This document shows, in pieces, positions 1 through 6,492 of a stretch of 13,415 nt of DNA. The notes under the pieces are model-generated. The model was given only the letters and a program-made list of their open reading frames with translations, ran no database searches and was not told the DNA's origin. Every line of letters starts with the position of its first letter. The stretch's first letter is position 1. Origin of the DNA: an uncultured Collinsella sp. (GTDB lineage Bacteria; Actinomycetota; Coriobacteriia; Coriobacteriales; Coriobacteriaceae); NCBI GenBank assembly GCA_902494035.1, contig CABURV010000047.1, forward strand, positions 1 through 13,415, given 5' to 3'. The position numbers and the translations under genes were made by a program.

Positions 1-515
1 CCGCCCTGCAGCACGACGCCAAAAACGCCCTCGTGGGGGAAGATGCAGTCGCCGGCGAGATAGTAGATGGCACAGCGTGTGTGGCATACCTTGCCGATCT
101 GACTGATTTCGACGAGTACTTCGCTGCTAATCTTGAGCTGCGTTCCCAAGGGGAGCGAGAGCAGGTTGATGCCCTGGGTGGTGAAGTTCTCGCCAAAGTC
201 GCCCTCGTGCACATCGAGCCCGCGCGCCTGCGCCGTCTGGATAGATTCTGCAGCTAAAAAGGAAACCTGGCGGTGCCAATGCCCGGCGTGCGCATCGGAG
301 GCGAGGCCAAACTGCTCGATGACGGTGTCGTGCCCGTCGGCGACGGGTGACTTACGCGTGCCTTTGTGCTCCGACGTGTTGATCGAGACGATGCGGGCAG
401 ACCCGTTGTAAGCATCGTTTGCGGTGCGTAGGGGAGCTGCCGTCTGGGCCCGATCCGCAAGTTCGCGCTTTGCGGCGTCAATGATGGGGTTGTTGATCGG
501 ATGAGCCTGGGGCAC
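1..515 (-). CDS. MOSC domain protein, C-terminus cut by window edge
   Basis: About 171 codons are visible. I chose the GTG at 515 because a GAAAGGTG ribosome binding site lies just before it and the translation begins MPQAHPINNP. The first 40 residues are a low-conservation helix-rich leader. The MOSC fold starts near residue 40 (ARIVSINTSEHKG) and runs through the typical blocks GLASDAHAGHWHRQVS (70-85), EGDFGENFTTQGINL (104-118) and GKVCHTRCAIYYLAGDCIFP (141-160). The cysteines at 144, 148 and 157 sit in the usual conserved Cys region of short bacterial MOSC proteins. The family is linked to handling of molybdenum cofactor or sulfur carriers; the exact substrate of this small stand-alone type is not established. 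It is transcribed divergently from the D-Asp ligase. The neighbouring gene that might tie it to molybdopterin synthesis lies outside the window. Confidence 0.85.
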   Translation of the reverse strand, partial: MPQAHPINNPIIDAAKRELADRAQTAAPLRTANDAYNGSARIVSINTSEHKGTRKSPVADGHDTVIEQFGLASDAHAGHWHRQVSFLAAESIQTAQARGLDVHEGDFGENFTTQGINLLSLPLGTQLKISSEVLVEISQIGKVCHTRCAIYYLAGDCIFPHEGVFGVVLQG

Positions 516-538
516 GGTGCACCTTTCGACGGGGCGGG

Positions 539-560
539 CAACATGTTGAATCCTACAACA
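539..560 (-). promoter_or_regulatory. Possible promoter/operator of the MOSC gene
   Basis: A perfect 10-bp palindrome CAACATGTTG (539-548) overlaps a second inverted repeat, TGTTG (544-548) with CAACA (556-560). A -10-like TAGGAT (minus strand, 555-550) lies in the loop of the second repeat, 35-40 bases before the GTG start. No convincing -35 box is visible. This could be an operator over the -10 region, but the motifs are short. Confidence 0.25.
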
Positions 561-649
561 ATGGTGGGTTCATTGCCCGTTGTCGTACGCCGGTGATTGC
601 CGCCTTCGTGCTGGATAATTACGCCGATTGCCATAGATACGGTGGAGCT

Positions 650-679
650 TTGGGTGCCGGCGGCTCGGCACGCTAGAAT
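650..679 (+). promoter_or_regulatory. Candidate promoter of the D-Asp ligase/racemase genes
   Basis: TTGGGT (650-655) and TAGAAT (674-679) are separated by 18 bases and lie about 57 bases before the ligase start. The spacer holds an inverted repeat, GTGCCG (654-659) and CGGCAC (666-671) with a 6-base loop. It could be an operator or a chance GC-rich hairpin. The -35 match is weak and the -10 match is fair. Confidence 0.4.
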
Positions 680-735
680 AAATCAGTTGCACAAAGACCG
701 CCCGTCGTGTGGGCAGTTCTAGATAGGAAGTTTCC

Positions 736-1992
736 ATGGCATTGCAGTTTACAGAGCGCGAGTTTATCCCCGTGCTGCTCGGCGGCGACATCAACGCGTA
801 TTCGGTGGCGCGCGCTTTCTACGAGGAGTATCAGGTTAAGAGCCTGGTCTTTGGCAAGTACCAGACCGGCCCCGCGTATCGCAGCCAGATTATCGATTAC
901 ACGCCCAACGTGGATATCGATACCATGCCCGTGATGCTTAAGACCGTCAACGGCATCGCTCGGGCACATGCCGACAAGACGATTGTCCTGATGGGCTGCG
1001 GCGATAACTATGTTGCCCTGGTGGCCCAGGCCAAGGATGCCAACGAGCTGGCGGATAACATCGTTGCGCCTTACGCGCCCTATAGCATGCTTGAGCAGTG
1101 CCAGAAGAAGGAGATCTTCTACGAGCTGTGCGAGAAGCACGGCGTGCCCTATCCGCATACGTTTACCTTTACTGCGCAGATGCTCAACACGCAAGGAGAG
1201 GCACCTGCCGAGGTGCTCGACCAGATTGACTTCCCCTACCCGATGATCCTGAAGCCTTCCGACGGCATCATGTGGTGGCAGCATGAGTTCGAGGGTCAGA
1301 AGAAGGCTTATGAGATTGCCGACCGCGCCGAGCTGGAGCAGGTTATCCGCGATTCCTATGCCAGTGGCTACACCGATGACCTGATTTTGCAGGATCGCGT
1401 GCCCGGCAACGACGAGTACATGCGTGTGCTTACCAGCTATTCTGATCGCAACGGCAAGGTTCGCATGATGTGCCTGGGTCACGTGCTGCTCGAGGAGCAT
1501 CAGCCCCATGGCGTCGGTAATCACGCCTGCATCATCACCGAGCCCAATGATGAGCTCATGGATGGCGTGCGCAAGCTGCTCGAGGACCTTCACTTTGTGG
1601 GCTATTCCAACTTTGACGTCAAGTACGACGAGCGCGATGGCTCGTTTAAGTTCTTTGACTTCAACACCCGTCAGGGCCGCAGCAACTACTACGTAACCAA
1701 CAGCGGCTTTAACGTTGCCAAGTACGTGGTGGACGAGTATGTGTTCAACCGCCCGTTTGAGCCGGAGTTTGTGACGGCGCAGGACGAGGCGCTGTGGATG
1801 GTCGTTCCCATGGGCGTCGTCGACAAGTACGTCAAGGATCCCGAGCTGCGCGCGAAGGTGCACCGTCTTGCCAAGGAAGGCAAGGGCGCCGATCCCTCGT
1901 TTATGAAGGGAGACTTTGTCTTTAACCGCTGGTTGCGCATGTGGCACACCAAGTTGCGTCACTTTAAGCTGTTCAAGACGTATTACAAGTAG
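736..1992 (+). CDS. ATP-grasp ligase, probable D-aspartate ligase
   Basis: 418 residues, starting at an ATG with an ATAGGAAG ribosome binding site. The N-terminal preATP-grasp fold begins FIPVLLGGDINAYSVARAFYEEY (10-32). The ATP-grasp core follows: ATP-binding lysine in MILKPSDG (170-177), a second lysine region near 189, and the metal-binding segment FKFFDFNTRQGRSNYY (304-319) with D308 and N310. This pattern and length match the D-aspartate ligase family known from Enterococcus faecium (Aslfm), which uses ATP to join the beta-carboxyl of D-Asp to the side-chain amine of residue 3 in the peptidoglycan precursor. The protein has no signal peptide and should act in the cytoplasm on nucleotide- or lipid-linked precursors. 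An aspartate racemase 84 bases downstream would supply the D-Asp. A different ATP-grasp carboxylate-amine ligase cannot be excluded, but the pairing favours this role. Confidence 0.8.
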   Translation: MALQFTEREFIPVLLGGDINAYSVARAFYEEYQVKSLVFGKYQTGPAYRSQIIDYTPNVDIDTMPVMLKTVNGIARAHADKTIVLMGCGDNYVALVAQAKDANELADNIVAPYAPYSMLEQCQKKEIFYELCEKHGVPYPHTFTFTAQMLNTQGEAPAEVLDQIDFPYPMILKPSDGIMWWQHEFEGQKKAYEIADRAELEQVIRDSYASGYTDDLILQDRVPGNDEYMRVLTSYSDRNGKVRMMCLGHVLLEEHQPHGVGNHACIITEPNDELMDGVRKLLEDLHFVGYSNFDVKYDERDGSFKFFDFNTRQGRSNYYVTNSGFNVAKYVVDEYVFNRPFEPEFVTAQDEALWMVVPMGVVDKYVKDPELRAKVHRLAKEGKGADPSFMKGDFVFNRWLRMWHTKLRHFKLFKTYYK

Positions 1993-2002
1993 ACGAGCGT
2001 GG

Positions 2003-2030
2003 CGCCCGTCCGGTATGTATCGGGCGGGCG
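2003..2030 (+). other. GC-rich intercistronic hairpin
   Basis: CGCCCGTCCG (2003-2012) can pair with CGGGCGGGCG (2021-2030) over an 8-base loop, ten pairs with one G-U. No T run follows, so it is not a standard intrinsic terminator. It starts 10 bases after the ligase stop and ends 46 bases before the racemase start. It may tune read-through or mRNA stability between the two genes. A TATGAT (2035-2040) follows it but lacks a -35 box. Confidence 0.45.
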
Positions 2031-2076
2031 CGGGTATGATACGCGCAATTGCGTGGGCGTCACCAAGGAGGCGGCG

Positions 2077-2823
2077 ATGGAAAAGCTGGGAGTTATCGGC
2101 GGCATGGGCGCCGAGGCCACGTCGTATTACTACGACCAGGTAGTACGCCATACGGCGGCTACGTGCGACCAGGAGCATATCGACATGGTGGTGCTTTCCA
2201 AGTCGACCATGCCCGACCGCACGCTGGCCATCAAGACCGGTGAGCATACCGAGCTGCTGGCGACCATGAAGGAGTGTGCCCAGTCGCTCGAGTCGCTGGG
2301 CTGCGCGCACATAGCAATTCCCTGCAACACGTCACACTACTTCTACGACCAGATCCAGTCGTTTACGAAGGTGCCGATTATCCATATGCCGCGCGAGTCG
2401 GTGCGCTATGCTCTGGCCGGCGCGGTGATGGGGGAGTGCGAGTTCGATCCAAACCTGAGCATGCCGGCCGAGCCGGTGCGCAAGATCGGCATCATGGGCA
2501 CCGACGGTACCGTGGGCGCAGACGTCTATGGGCGCGAATGCGAGACCGCGGGCGTTGAGGTCGTCTATCCCAGCGAAAAGCGTCAGGCCGATGTGATGTC
2601 GCTCATCTACGACGATGTGAAGGCCGGGCGCGAGCCCGATATGGATAAGTTCGACCGCGTGATGTGGGAGTTCGCCCGTAGCGGCTGCGACCGCGTCATC
2701 CTGGCCTGCACGGAGCTTTCGGTGTTGCAGAAGTATCGCGAGATGCCCGAGATCACCCTCGATGCGATGGATGTCCTGGTACGCGAGTCCATTATTCGCA
2801 GCGGCGTCCCCTACCGCCTGTAG
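2077..2823 (+). CDS. Aspartate/glutamate racemase family, probable aspartate racemase
   Basis: 248 residues. The ATG at 2077 is preferred over an upstream GTG at 1999 because AAGGAGG lies 5 bases before it and the family-typical N-terminus MEKLGVIGGMGAEATSYYYD begins exactly there. The two catalytic cysteines of this PLP-independent family are visible: Cys83 in IPCNTSH and Cys211 in ACTELSV. A two-domain alpha/beta layout with KIGIMGTDGT (136-145) opening the second half fits the usual 230-250 residue length. The enzyme would interconvert L- and D-aspartate in the cytoplasm. Placed directly behind a D-aspartate ligase and in the same direction, it most likely supplies D-Asp for the peptidoglycan cross-bridge. 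Glutamate racemase (MurI) is less likely because of the GGMGPEAT-like N-terminus and this context. Confidence 0.88.
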   Translation: MEKLGVIGGMGAEATSYYYDQVVRHTAATCDQEHIDMVVLSKSTMPDRTLAIKTGEHTELLATMKECAQSLESLGCAHIAIPCNTSHYFYDQIQSFTKVPIIHMPRESVRYALAGAVMGECEFDPNLSMPAEPVRKIGIMGTDGTVGADVYGRECETAGVEVVYPSEKRQADVMSLIYDDVKAGREPDMDKFDRVMWEFARSGCDRVILACTELSVLQKYREMPEITLDAMDVLVRESIIRSGVPYRL

Positions 2824-2829
2824 CCCTCG

Positions 2830-2864
2830 ACCTGCCAAAAAGGGACAGGTTTATTTTGGTAGGT
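2830..2864. repeat. Short palindromic REP/MITE-like element
   Basis: ACCTGCCAAAA (2830-2840) and TTTTGGTAGGT (2854-2864) form an imperfect inverted repeat, 10 of 11 matching. Within it, CCTG (2831-2834) and CAGG (2846-2849) offer an alternative smaller hairpin around the core GGGACAGG. It lies in the intergenic gap after the racemase, where small mobile palindromes often settle. Whether it recurs in the genome cannot be seen from this window. Confidence 0.4.
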
Positions 2865-2882
2865 TTTATCTGGGAAAACAGT

Positions 2883-2920
2883 AAGGCCTCGGCTCGTTTG
2901 ATGCGAGCCGAGGCCTTTTG
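2883..2920 (+). terminator. Intrinsic terminator after the racemase, possibly bidirectional
   Basis: AAGGCCTCGGCTCG (2883-2896) and CGAGCCGAGGCCTT (2904-2917) make a perfect 14-bp stem with a 7-base loop, followed by TT (TTTT at 2916-2919). It lies between two converging genes, the racemase and ecfT. The minus-strand side has only a scattered ACTGTTTT, so it is stronger for the plus strand. Confidence 0.85.
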
Positions 2921-2947
2921 CGTTGGGCGGTTGCTGTCGGTGGTGAA

Positions 2948-3694
2948 CTAGAACAGGAAGCCGAGGACGATGAGGGCGATACTGATGATGATCACAGCAA
3001 TGTCCAGGACCTTGATGGGGTAGCGCTTGTACGAGCTCACGCGCGTGCGCAGGTAGAAGCCGCGCTGCTCGGCGGCAAGCGCGGTGGCATCGGTCTTACC
3101 CACGCTCGAAATAAGCAGTGGCACGCACAGCGGCAGCATGAGCTTGAGTTTCTTGACGGGATTCTTAGTGTCGTATTCGACGCCGCGTGCGGTCTGCGCC
3201 TCCATGATGGCGTTCATTTCCTGGCCAAATACCGGCACAAAGCGCAGTGCCGTGGTAAAGGTGAAGGCATAGCGATATGGCACGTGCAGCACCTCGACGC
3301 AGGCGTTGGCGAGGTCGTTGAGCTTGGTCACCATAAGCATGAGGATGAGCGGCAGCGCCACGCCCAACAGGCGTAGGCAGGCCTTCGATCCGGTAATGAG
3401 GCCCGTGTCGGTGATAAAGCCCCACACGATGTTGCCGTCGCGCATAAAGGCCAGCTGAAGCACCAGCATGATAAGCGCGAGCGGAATCAGCAGCTTGAGT
3501 AGCGAGAGCAGACGGTCGACGACGCCGGCGTAGGCGCCCAGTGCAAGTGTGAGCGCCAAAAAGCCCAACAGCGCCACGTAGGTGTCGGACAGGAAGATGC
3601 CGATGATGATGGCGGCGGCAAGGCCCAGTTTGACGACCGGGTTCAAGCGGTGCAGCAGTGTATCGCCCGGCATATAGTCGATGACGTTAACCAC
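2948..3694 (-). CDS. ECF transporter transmembrane subunit EcfT
   Basis: 248 residues from a GTG start whose first bases overlap the end of the ATPase gene by 8 bases, so translation is probably coupled. The N-terminus (IDYMPGDTLLHRLNPVVKLG) is typical of EcfT, which supports the GTG over the ATG eight codons in. Hydrophobic segments lie near 22-60, 63-84, 105-122 and 228-248. The cytoplasmic coupling helices carry the two Ala-Arg-Gly-type motifs: EAQTARGVEY (165-174) and AAEQRGFYLR (207-216). In the second motif Gln replaces the usual Ala before Arg-Gly. EcfT is the scaffold that links the two ATPase domains to the substrate-binding S subunit in the membrane. It is the last gene of the tryptophan-type importer operon. 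Confidence 0.93.
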   Translation of the reverse strand: MVNVIDYMPGDTLLHRLNPVVKLGLAAAIIIGIFLSDTYVALLGFLALTLALGAYAGVVDRLLSLLKLLIPLALIMLVLQLAFMRDGNIVWGFITDTGLITGSKACLRLLGVALPLILMLMVTKLNDLANACVEVLHVPYRYAFTFTTALRFVPVFGQEMNAIMEAQTARGVEYDTKNPVKKLKLMLPLCVPLLISSVGKTDATALAAEQRGFYLRTRVSSYKRYPIKVLDIAVIIISIALIVLGFLF

Positions 3695-5438
3695 GGTGGA
3701 CCATCTCCTCGGTAATGCGAACGATATCGGTGACCTCGCTCACCTGTGCAAAGGCGGGAGAGACAGAGGACGCTAGGCGACGAGAAAGCTCTATGACCTG
3801 AGGTGGCTCAACGTAGGCTTGCTGCATGAGCTCGATGTTCGAGAACAGCTCGTGCGTGCGGCCGCGCTCGAGGATGTGGCCGTCGGCCATCACCACGATG
3901 CGCTCGGCAAAGTCGGATACGACTTCCATGTCGTGGCAGACCATGATGACGGCGCAGCCGCGCTCGGCCATGGTGCGCACGGTTTCCATGACGGTCATGC
4001 ACTCACGGTAGTCAAGGCCGCTCGTGGGCTCGTCGAGCACCACGATTTTGGGCTCTACGACCACGACGGAGGCGAGTGCCACCATTTGTCGCTGGCCGCG
4101 CGAAAGTGAGAAAGGTGCCTCATCGGCAGGCAGGCCAAAGCGGTCGATAACGAGTTGAGCACGACGCAGAGCCTCGGCACGGTCGATGCCGGCAAGCTCC
4201 AGGCCAAAAGCGACCTCGTCGAGTACGGTATCCTTGCAGATCTGGCGGTCGGGGTTTTGGAAGAGCGTTGCGACTTCGCGGGCGATGCGGCTCGTGGGAA
4301 CGGCCGCGGTATCCAGTCCCGTGACGCGCACGCTGCCCGAGGCGGGCTTGAGCAGGCCTGTGAGCAGCTTGGTGAGCGTGGTCTTGCCGGCACCGTTTTG
4401 GCCGACGATGCCCACGAGCTCGCCGGGATAGAGCGTCAGGTTGAGGTCGTGTACGGCGGCGCCGCCATTGGGATAGGCAAACTCAACATGGTCGAAGGTG
4501 AGTACGGGTTCGGCGTCCTTGGCATGAGGGCGCAACGACGGTGCGTGCGGTGAGCCGGCGGGCGCCTGGGCTTCGCTGGCCGCGTGTGCGGGGTCGACGA
4601 TGCCCGAAATCAGGCGCTCGGCCTCATCGACATCCAAGCAAGGGGTACCGCTTACCAGGCCATCGGCCTCGAGGCTATTGAAGATACGCGTGACGCGAGG
4701 GCAGTCGACGCCGATGGCACGGAGCTCGTCGGTATGCGCGAAGACCTCGTGTGGTTCGCCCTGCAGCGCGATTTCGCCATGGTTGAGCACGAGCACGCGG
4801 TCGCAGTACTCCGAGAGCAGGGCGACCTTTTGCTCAACGACGACGATGGTGATTCCAAGTGTGCGGTTTGCCTCACGCAGCGTCTCGAAGACCAACGTGG
4901 AGCTGGCGGGGTCGAGTGCCGCGGTGGGCTCGTCGAGAACCAAGACGCGCGGACGCATGGCTAGGATGGCGGCGATGGCTACCTTTTGCTTCTGTCCGCC
5001 CGAGAGGGTGGCGATCTCGCGGTCGCGCAGGTCGCTGATGCCGACGGTCTCGAGCGTTTCGCTCACGCGCTGCTCGATCTGGTCGTGGGGAACGCCAAAG
5101 TTCTCGAGGCCAAAGAGCATCTCGTCCTCGACGACCGAGGCGACCATCTGCGTGTCGATATCCTGCAGCACGCTGCCGACGATTTGCGACACGTCGGTGA
5201 GCGAGGCTTCGCAGGTGTCGTGGCCGTCAACCATGACGGACCCAAAGAACGTGCCGGTGTAGTGGTGGGGCACGGCACCCGACAGGCAGGCGGCAAGCGT
5301 GGACTTGCCGGCGCCCGAGGGCCCGATGATGCCGATGAAATCTCCCTTGTTCACGCTGAGCGAGATGTGGCTGAGCGCCTGCTCGGTCTGCGTGCCATAG
5401 GAGAACGAGACATCGTCGACGTTGATGATCGTTTCCAT
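3687..5438 (-). CDS. Fused double ATPase of an ECF transporter (EcfA-EcfA')
   Basis: 583 residues with two complete ABC domains. Domain 1: Walker A GPSGAGKST (39-47), Q92, signature LSGGQ (145-149), Walker B VLVLDE (165-170), D-loop 176. Domain 2: Walker A GQNGAGKTT (346-354), Q394 in LFQNPDRQ, signature LSRGQ (446-450), Walker B IVVLDE (465-470), His502 in CHDME. An Ala/Pro-rich linker (about 284-308) joins them. The H-switch histidine of domain 1 is replaced by Gln203 (VVVEQKV). The start at 5438 has GAAAGG six bases upstream. Most ECF systems carry two separate ATPases; fusions such as YkoD also exist. It would power the transporter from the cytoplasmic face, gripping EcfT. The S subunit gene lies 208 bases upstream and ecfT overlaps downstream, giving a self-contained (group I) ECF module. 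Confidence 0.93.
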   Translation of the reverse strand: METIINVDDVSFSYGTQTEQALSHISLSVNKGDFIGIIGPSGAGKSTLAACLSGAVPHHYTGTFFGSVMVDGHDTCEASLTDVSQIVGSVLQDIDTQMVASVVEDEMLFGLENFGVPHDQIEQRVSETLETVGISDLRDREIATLSGGQKQKVAIAAILAMRPRVLVLDEPTAALDPASSTLVFETLREANRTLGITIVVVEQKVALLSEYCDRVLVLNHGEIALQGEPHEVFAHTDELRAIGVDCPRVTRIFNSLEADGLVSGTPCLDVDEAERLISGIVDPAHAASEAQAPAGSPHAPSLRPHAKDAEPVLTFDHVEFAYPNGGAAVHDLNLTLYPGELVGIVGQNGAGKTTLTKLLTGLLKPASGSVRVTGLDTAAVPTSRIAREVATLFQNPDRQICKDTVLDEVAFGLELAGIDRAEALRRAQLVIDRFGLPADEAPFSLSRGQRQMVALASVVVVEPKIVVLDEPTSGLDYRECMTVMETVRTMAERGCAVIMVCHDMEVVSDFAERIVVMADGHILERGRTHELFSNIELMQQAYVEPPQVIELSRRLASSVSPAFAQVSEVTDIVRITEEMVHRG

Positions 5439-5539
5439 GGATACCTTTCATAGTCATCGGAGTTTCTTGAATGACGAACCATATAAGAACGTCCATGAAC
5501 CCGTTGTCTGGGACAGTCTTTGATGGTGGAGCACGGAGA

Positions 5540-5640
5540 CGGCTTTACGAGGGGCCCCAGGTTGGCGCGAAAGAGGAGCGAAGCGTACTTGGGTACGCGA
5601 GCGACGAATGAACGCCAAGATGGGGTGGCTCGTAAAGCCG
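5540..5640. repeat. 101-bp interrupted palindrome between S-subunit and ATPase genes
   Basis: The arms meet at GCGTAC-TTGG-GTACGC (5583-5598). The outer ends CGGCTTTACGAG (5540-5551) and CTCGTAAAGCCG (5629-5640) match perfectly over 12 bases. Inner blocks TTGGCG (5562-5567) and CGCCAA (5612-5617), and CCCCA (5555-5559) with TGGGG (5621-5625), also pair. Divergent stretches of matching length lie between. It starts 6 bases after the S-subunit stop codon. There is no T run on either side, so it is not an ordinary terminator. It may set the ratio of S subunit to ATPase/EcfT mRNA, or be an inserted palindromic element. The remaining 5439-5539 holds only a leader to the ATPase gene, with no convincing promoter. 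Confidence 0.7.
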
Positions 5641-5646
5641 AGCGGG

Positions 5647-6219
5647 TTAGTTGAGCCTAAGGGCCTTCTGGATGGGCAGGTAGAGGGCGCCGACCAGGAT
5701 GGCGTTAAAGACGGCGGTCATGGCGACGACGGGCAGCATGGCAGCGGCGAGCTCGCCCACCACGCCGAGCATGGCCATCTTGATGACCATGAATATGGCG
5801 CCCGAGACAAAGGTGGTCACGAAGGTTGCGACGATGGCGACGGCGGGCTTAACCTGGCCGTCCTTGGCAGCAGCGTTGACAATGACGGCCATGAGCATGG
5901 CGGCGATGCCCTCGGCGGCAAAATCGACGAACGGCGAGGTGGTGGTGATCTGGATCACGGCGGCCGAGATCAGGCCGATAACGAGCGCCTGACCGATGTT
6001 GGGGCGCACGACCAGGATGGTGAGGCAGAAGGCCGAGATAATGAACTCGGGGCTGATCATGCCGCCCGAGATGCCGGAGATGGCCTTGCCAACGGTGAAG
6101 TTGAGGATGAAGCCAGCGGCAAGCAGGATAGCGAGCAAGACGAGGGCGCGGACGTCGAGTTTGCCGCGGTCGGCGGTCTGGACGGTGCGGGGCTGGGCGG
6201 TGGTGGTGTTCTGAGACAT
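5647..6219 (-). CDS. ECF substrate-binding (S) subunit, TrpP-like tryptophan transporter
   Basis: 190 residues. The ATG at 6219 is chosen because AAAGGA lies 8 bases upstream and the translation MSQNTTTAQP is a plausible soluble N-terminus; the longer reading back to 6333 would run through the attenuator region. About six membrane segments are seen, near 24-41, 56-72, 77-92, 103-117, 124-150 and 157-181. The blocks ITTTSPFVDF (91-100), TTFVSGAIFM (135-144) and a C-terminal MTAVFNAILVGALYLPIQKAL (167-187) resemble TrpP, the tryptophan-specific S component known from Bacillus. An upstream leader peptide with three Trp codons independently supports tryptophan as the substrate. It captures the amino acid outside the cell and toppling in the EcfA/EcfT module delivers it inside. 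Another small aromatic substrate is possible. Confidence 0.78.
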   Translation of the reverse strand: MSQNTTTAQPRTVQTADRGKLDVRALVLLAILLAAGFILNFTVGKAISGISGGMISPEFIISAFCLTILVVRPNIGQALVIGLISAAVIQITTTSPFVDFAAEGIAAMLMAVIVNAAAKDGQVKPAVAIVATFVTTFVSGAIFMVIKMAMLGVVGELAAAMLPVVAMTAVFNAILVGALYLPIQKALRLN

Positions 6220-6266
6220 GGTGAAAATCCTTTCGGAGGGGAAGTGCAAGAGAAGAAAGCGGAGGC

Positions 6267-6396
6267 GCGTGATGCGAATGCGATCGGGCTCGAGATGGAA
6301 AAAGGCCCCCGGTCGAAACCGGAGGCCTTCCAATCACCTAGAGCGCAAAAACAGGCGTGAGGGACTCACTGTCGACCGATCGTATTCGCATCACGC
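6267..6396. repeat. Inverted repeat enclosing the trp attenuator
   Basis: Two 21-base arms, 6267-6287 and 6376-6396, are inverted copies matching at 20 of 21 positions. The only difference is at 6280 versus 6383, giving an A-C mismatch in the minus-strand RNA. The upstream arm in transcription order begins at the last base of the third Trp codon of the leader. The other arm lies beyond the terminator and about 48-68 bases before the S-subunit start. The 88-base interior carries the end of the leader ORF and the terminator hairpin. A read-through transcript could fold the arms into a long stem. Confidence 0.7.
6299..6329 (-). terminator. Attenuator terminator upstream of the TrpP-like gene
   Basis: In the minus-strand RNA the 5' arm AAGGCCTCCGGT (6329-6318) pairs with ACCGGGGGCCTT (6313-6302) across a TTCG tetraloop. 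This gives 12 pairs including one G-U, followed directly by a U run (6303-6299). It starts 36 bases after the leader-peptide stop codon and ends about 80 bases before the S-subunit ATG. This is the position and form expected of a trp-type transcription attenuator. Part of its loop and 3' arm (CGGTCGA, plus strand 6310-6316) is also complementary to leader codons at 6372-6378. Confidence 0.88.
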
Positions 6397-6434
6397 CACC
6401 ACCAGTTGTTGAGAGACTTCATCGTGTTCTTCAT
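6366..6434 (-). CDS. Trp leader peptide (attenuation peptide)
   Basis: A 22-codon ORF opening with MKNTMKSLNN and carrying three consecutive Trp codons (TGG TGG TGG, residues 11-13, bases 6404-6396), then nine more codons and TGA. An AAAGGAG ribosome binding site lies 8-9 bases before the ATG. The promoter sits about 50 bases upstream and an intrinsic terminator follows 36 bases after the stop. Three Trp in 22 residues is far above chance, and this is the hallmark of a leader whose translation senses charged tRNA-Trp. GGCGTGA at the Trp codons (6397-6391) can pair with TCACGCC (6360-6354) just past the stop codon, the position of the classical 1:2 pause hairpin. The peptide is not expected to have a function of its own. 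A longer reading frame back to 6557 lacks a comparable ribosome binding site. Confidence 0.85.
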   Translation of the reverse strand: MKNTMKSLNNWWWRDANTIGRQ

Positions 6435-6492
6435 GTCGGTGGCTCCTTTCGTGATGCCGTGGCGCGGTCGCACCTTGTTGCTGTTGCGCTGC

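Noticed and set aside
673..2310. Long minus-strand open frame (545 codons) across the D-Asp ligase and racemase
   Set aside because: It is a composition shadow of two well-supported plus-strand genes with clear motifs; its translation is low-complexity (His, Leu, Val, Arg rich) and crosses the gene boundary with no ribosome binding site.
5439..5539. Internal promoter for the fused ATPase gene (TATATG near the middle)
   Set aside because: The -10-like match is poor and no acceptable -35 lies at the right distance, so it is not listed.
2948..6219. YkoEDC/ThiXYZ-type thiamine precursor importer (also a fused ATPase system)
   Set aside because: The S subunit lacks a YkoE-like sequence, resembles TrpP instead, and no TPP riboswitch is visible; the upstream Trp leader points to tryptophan.
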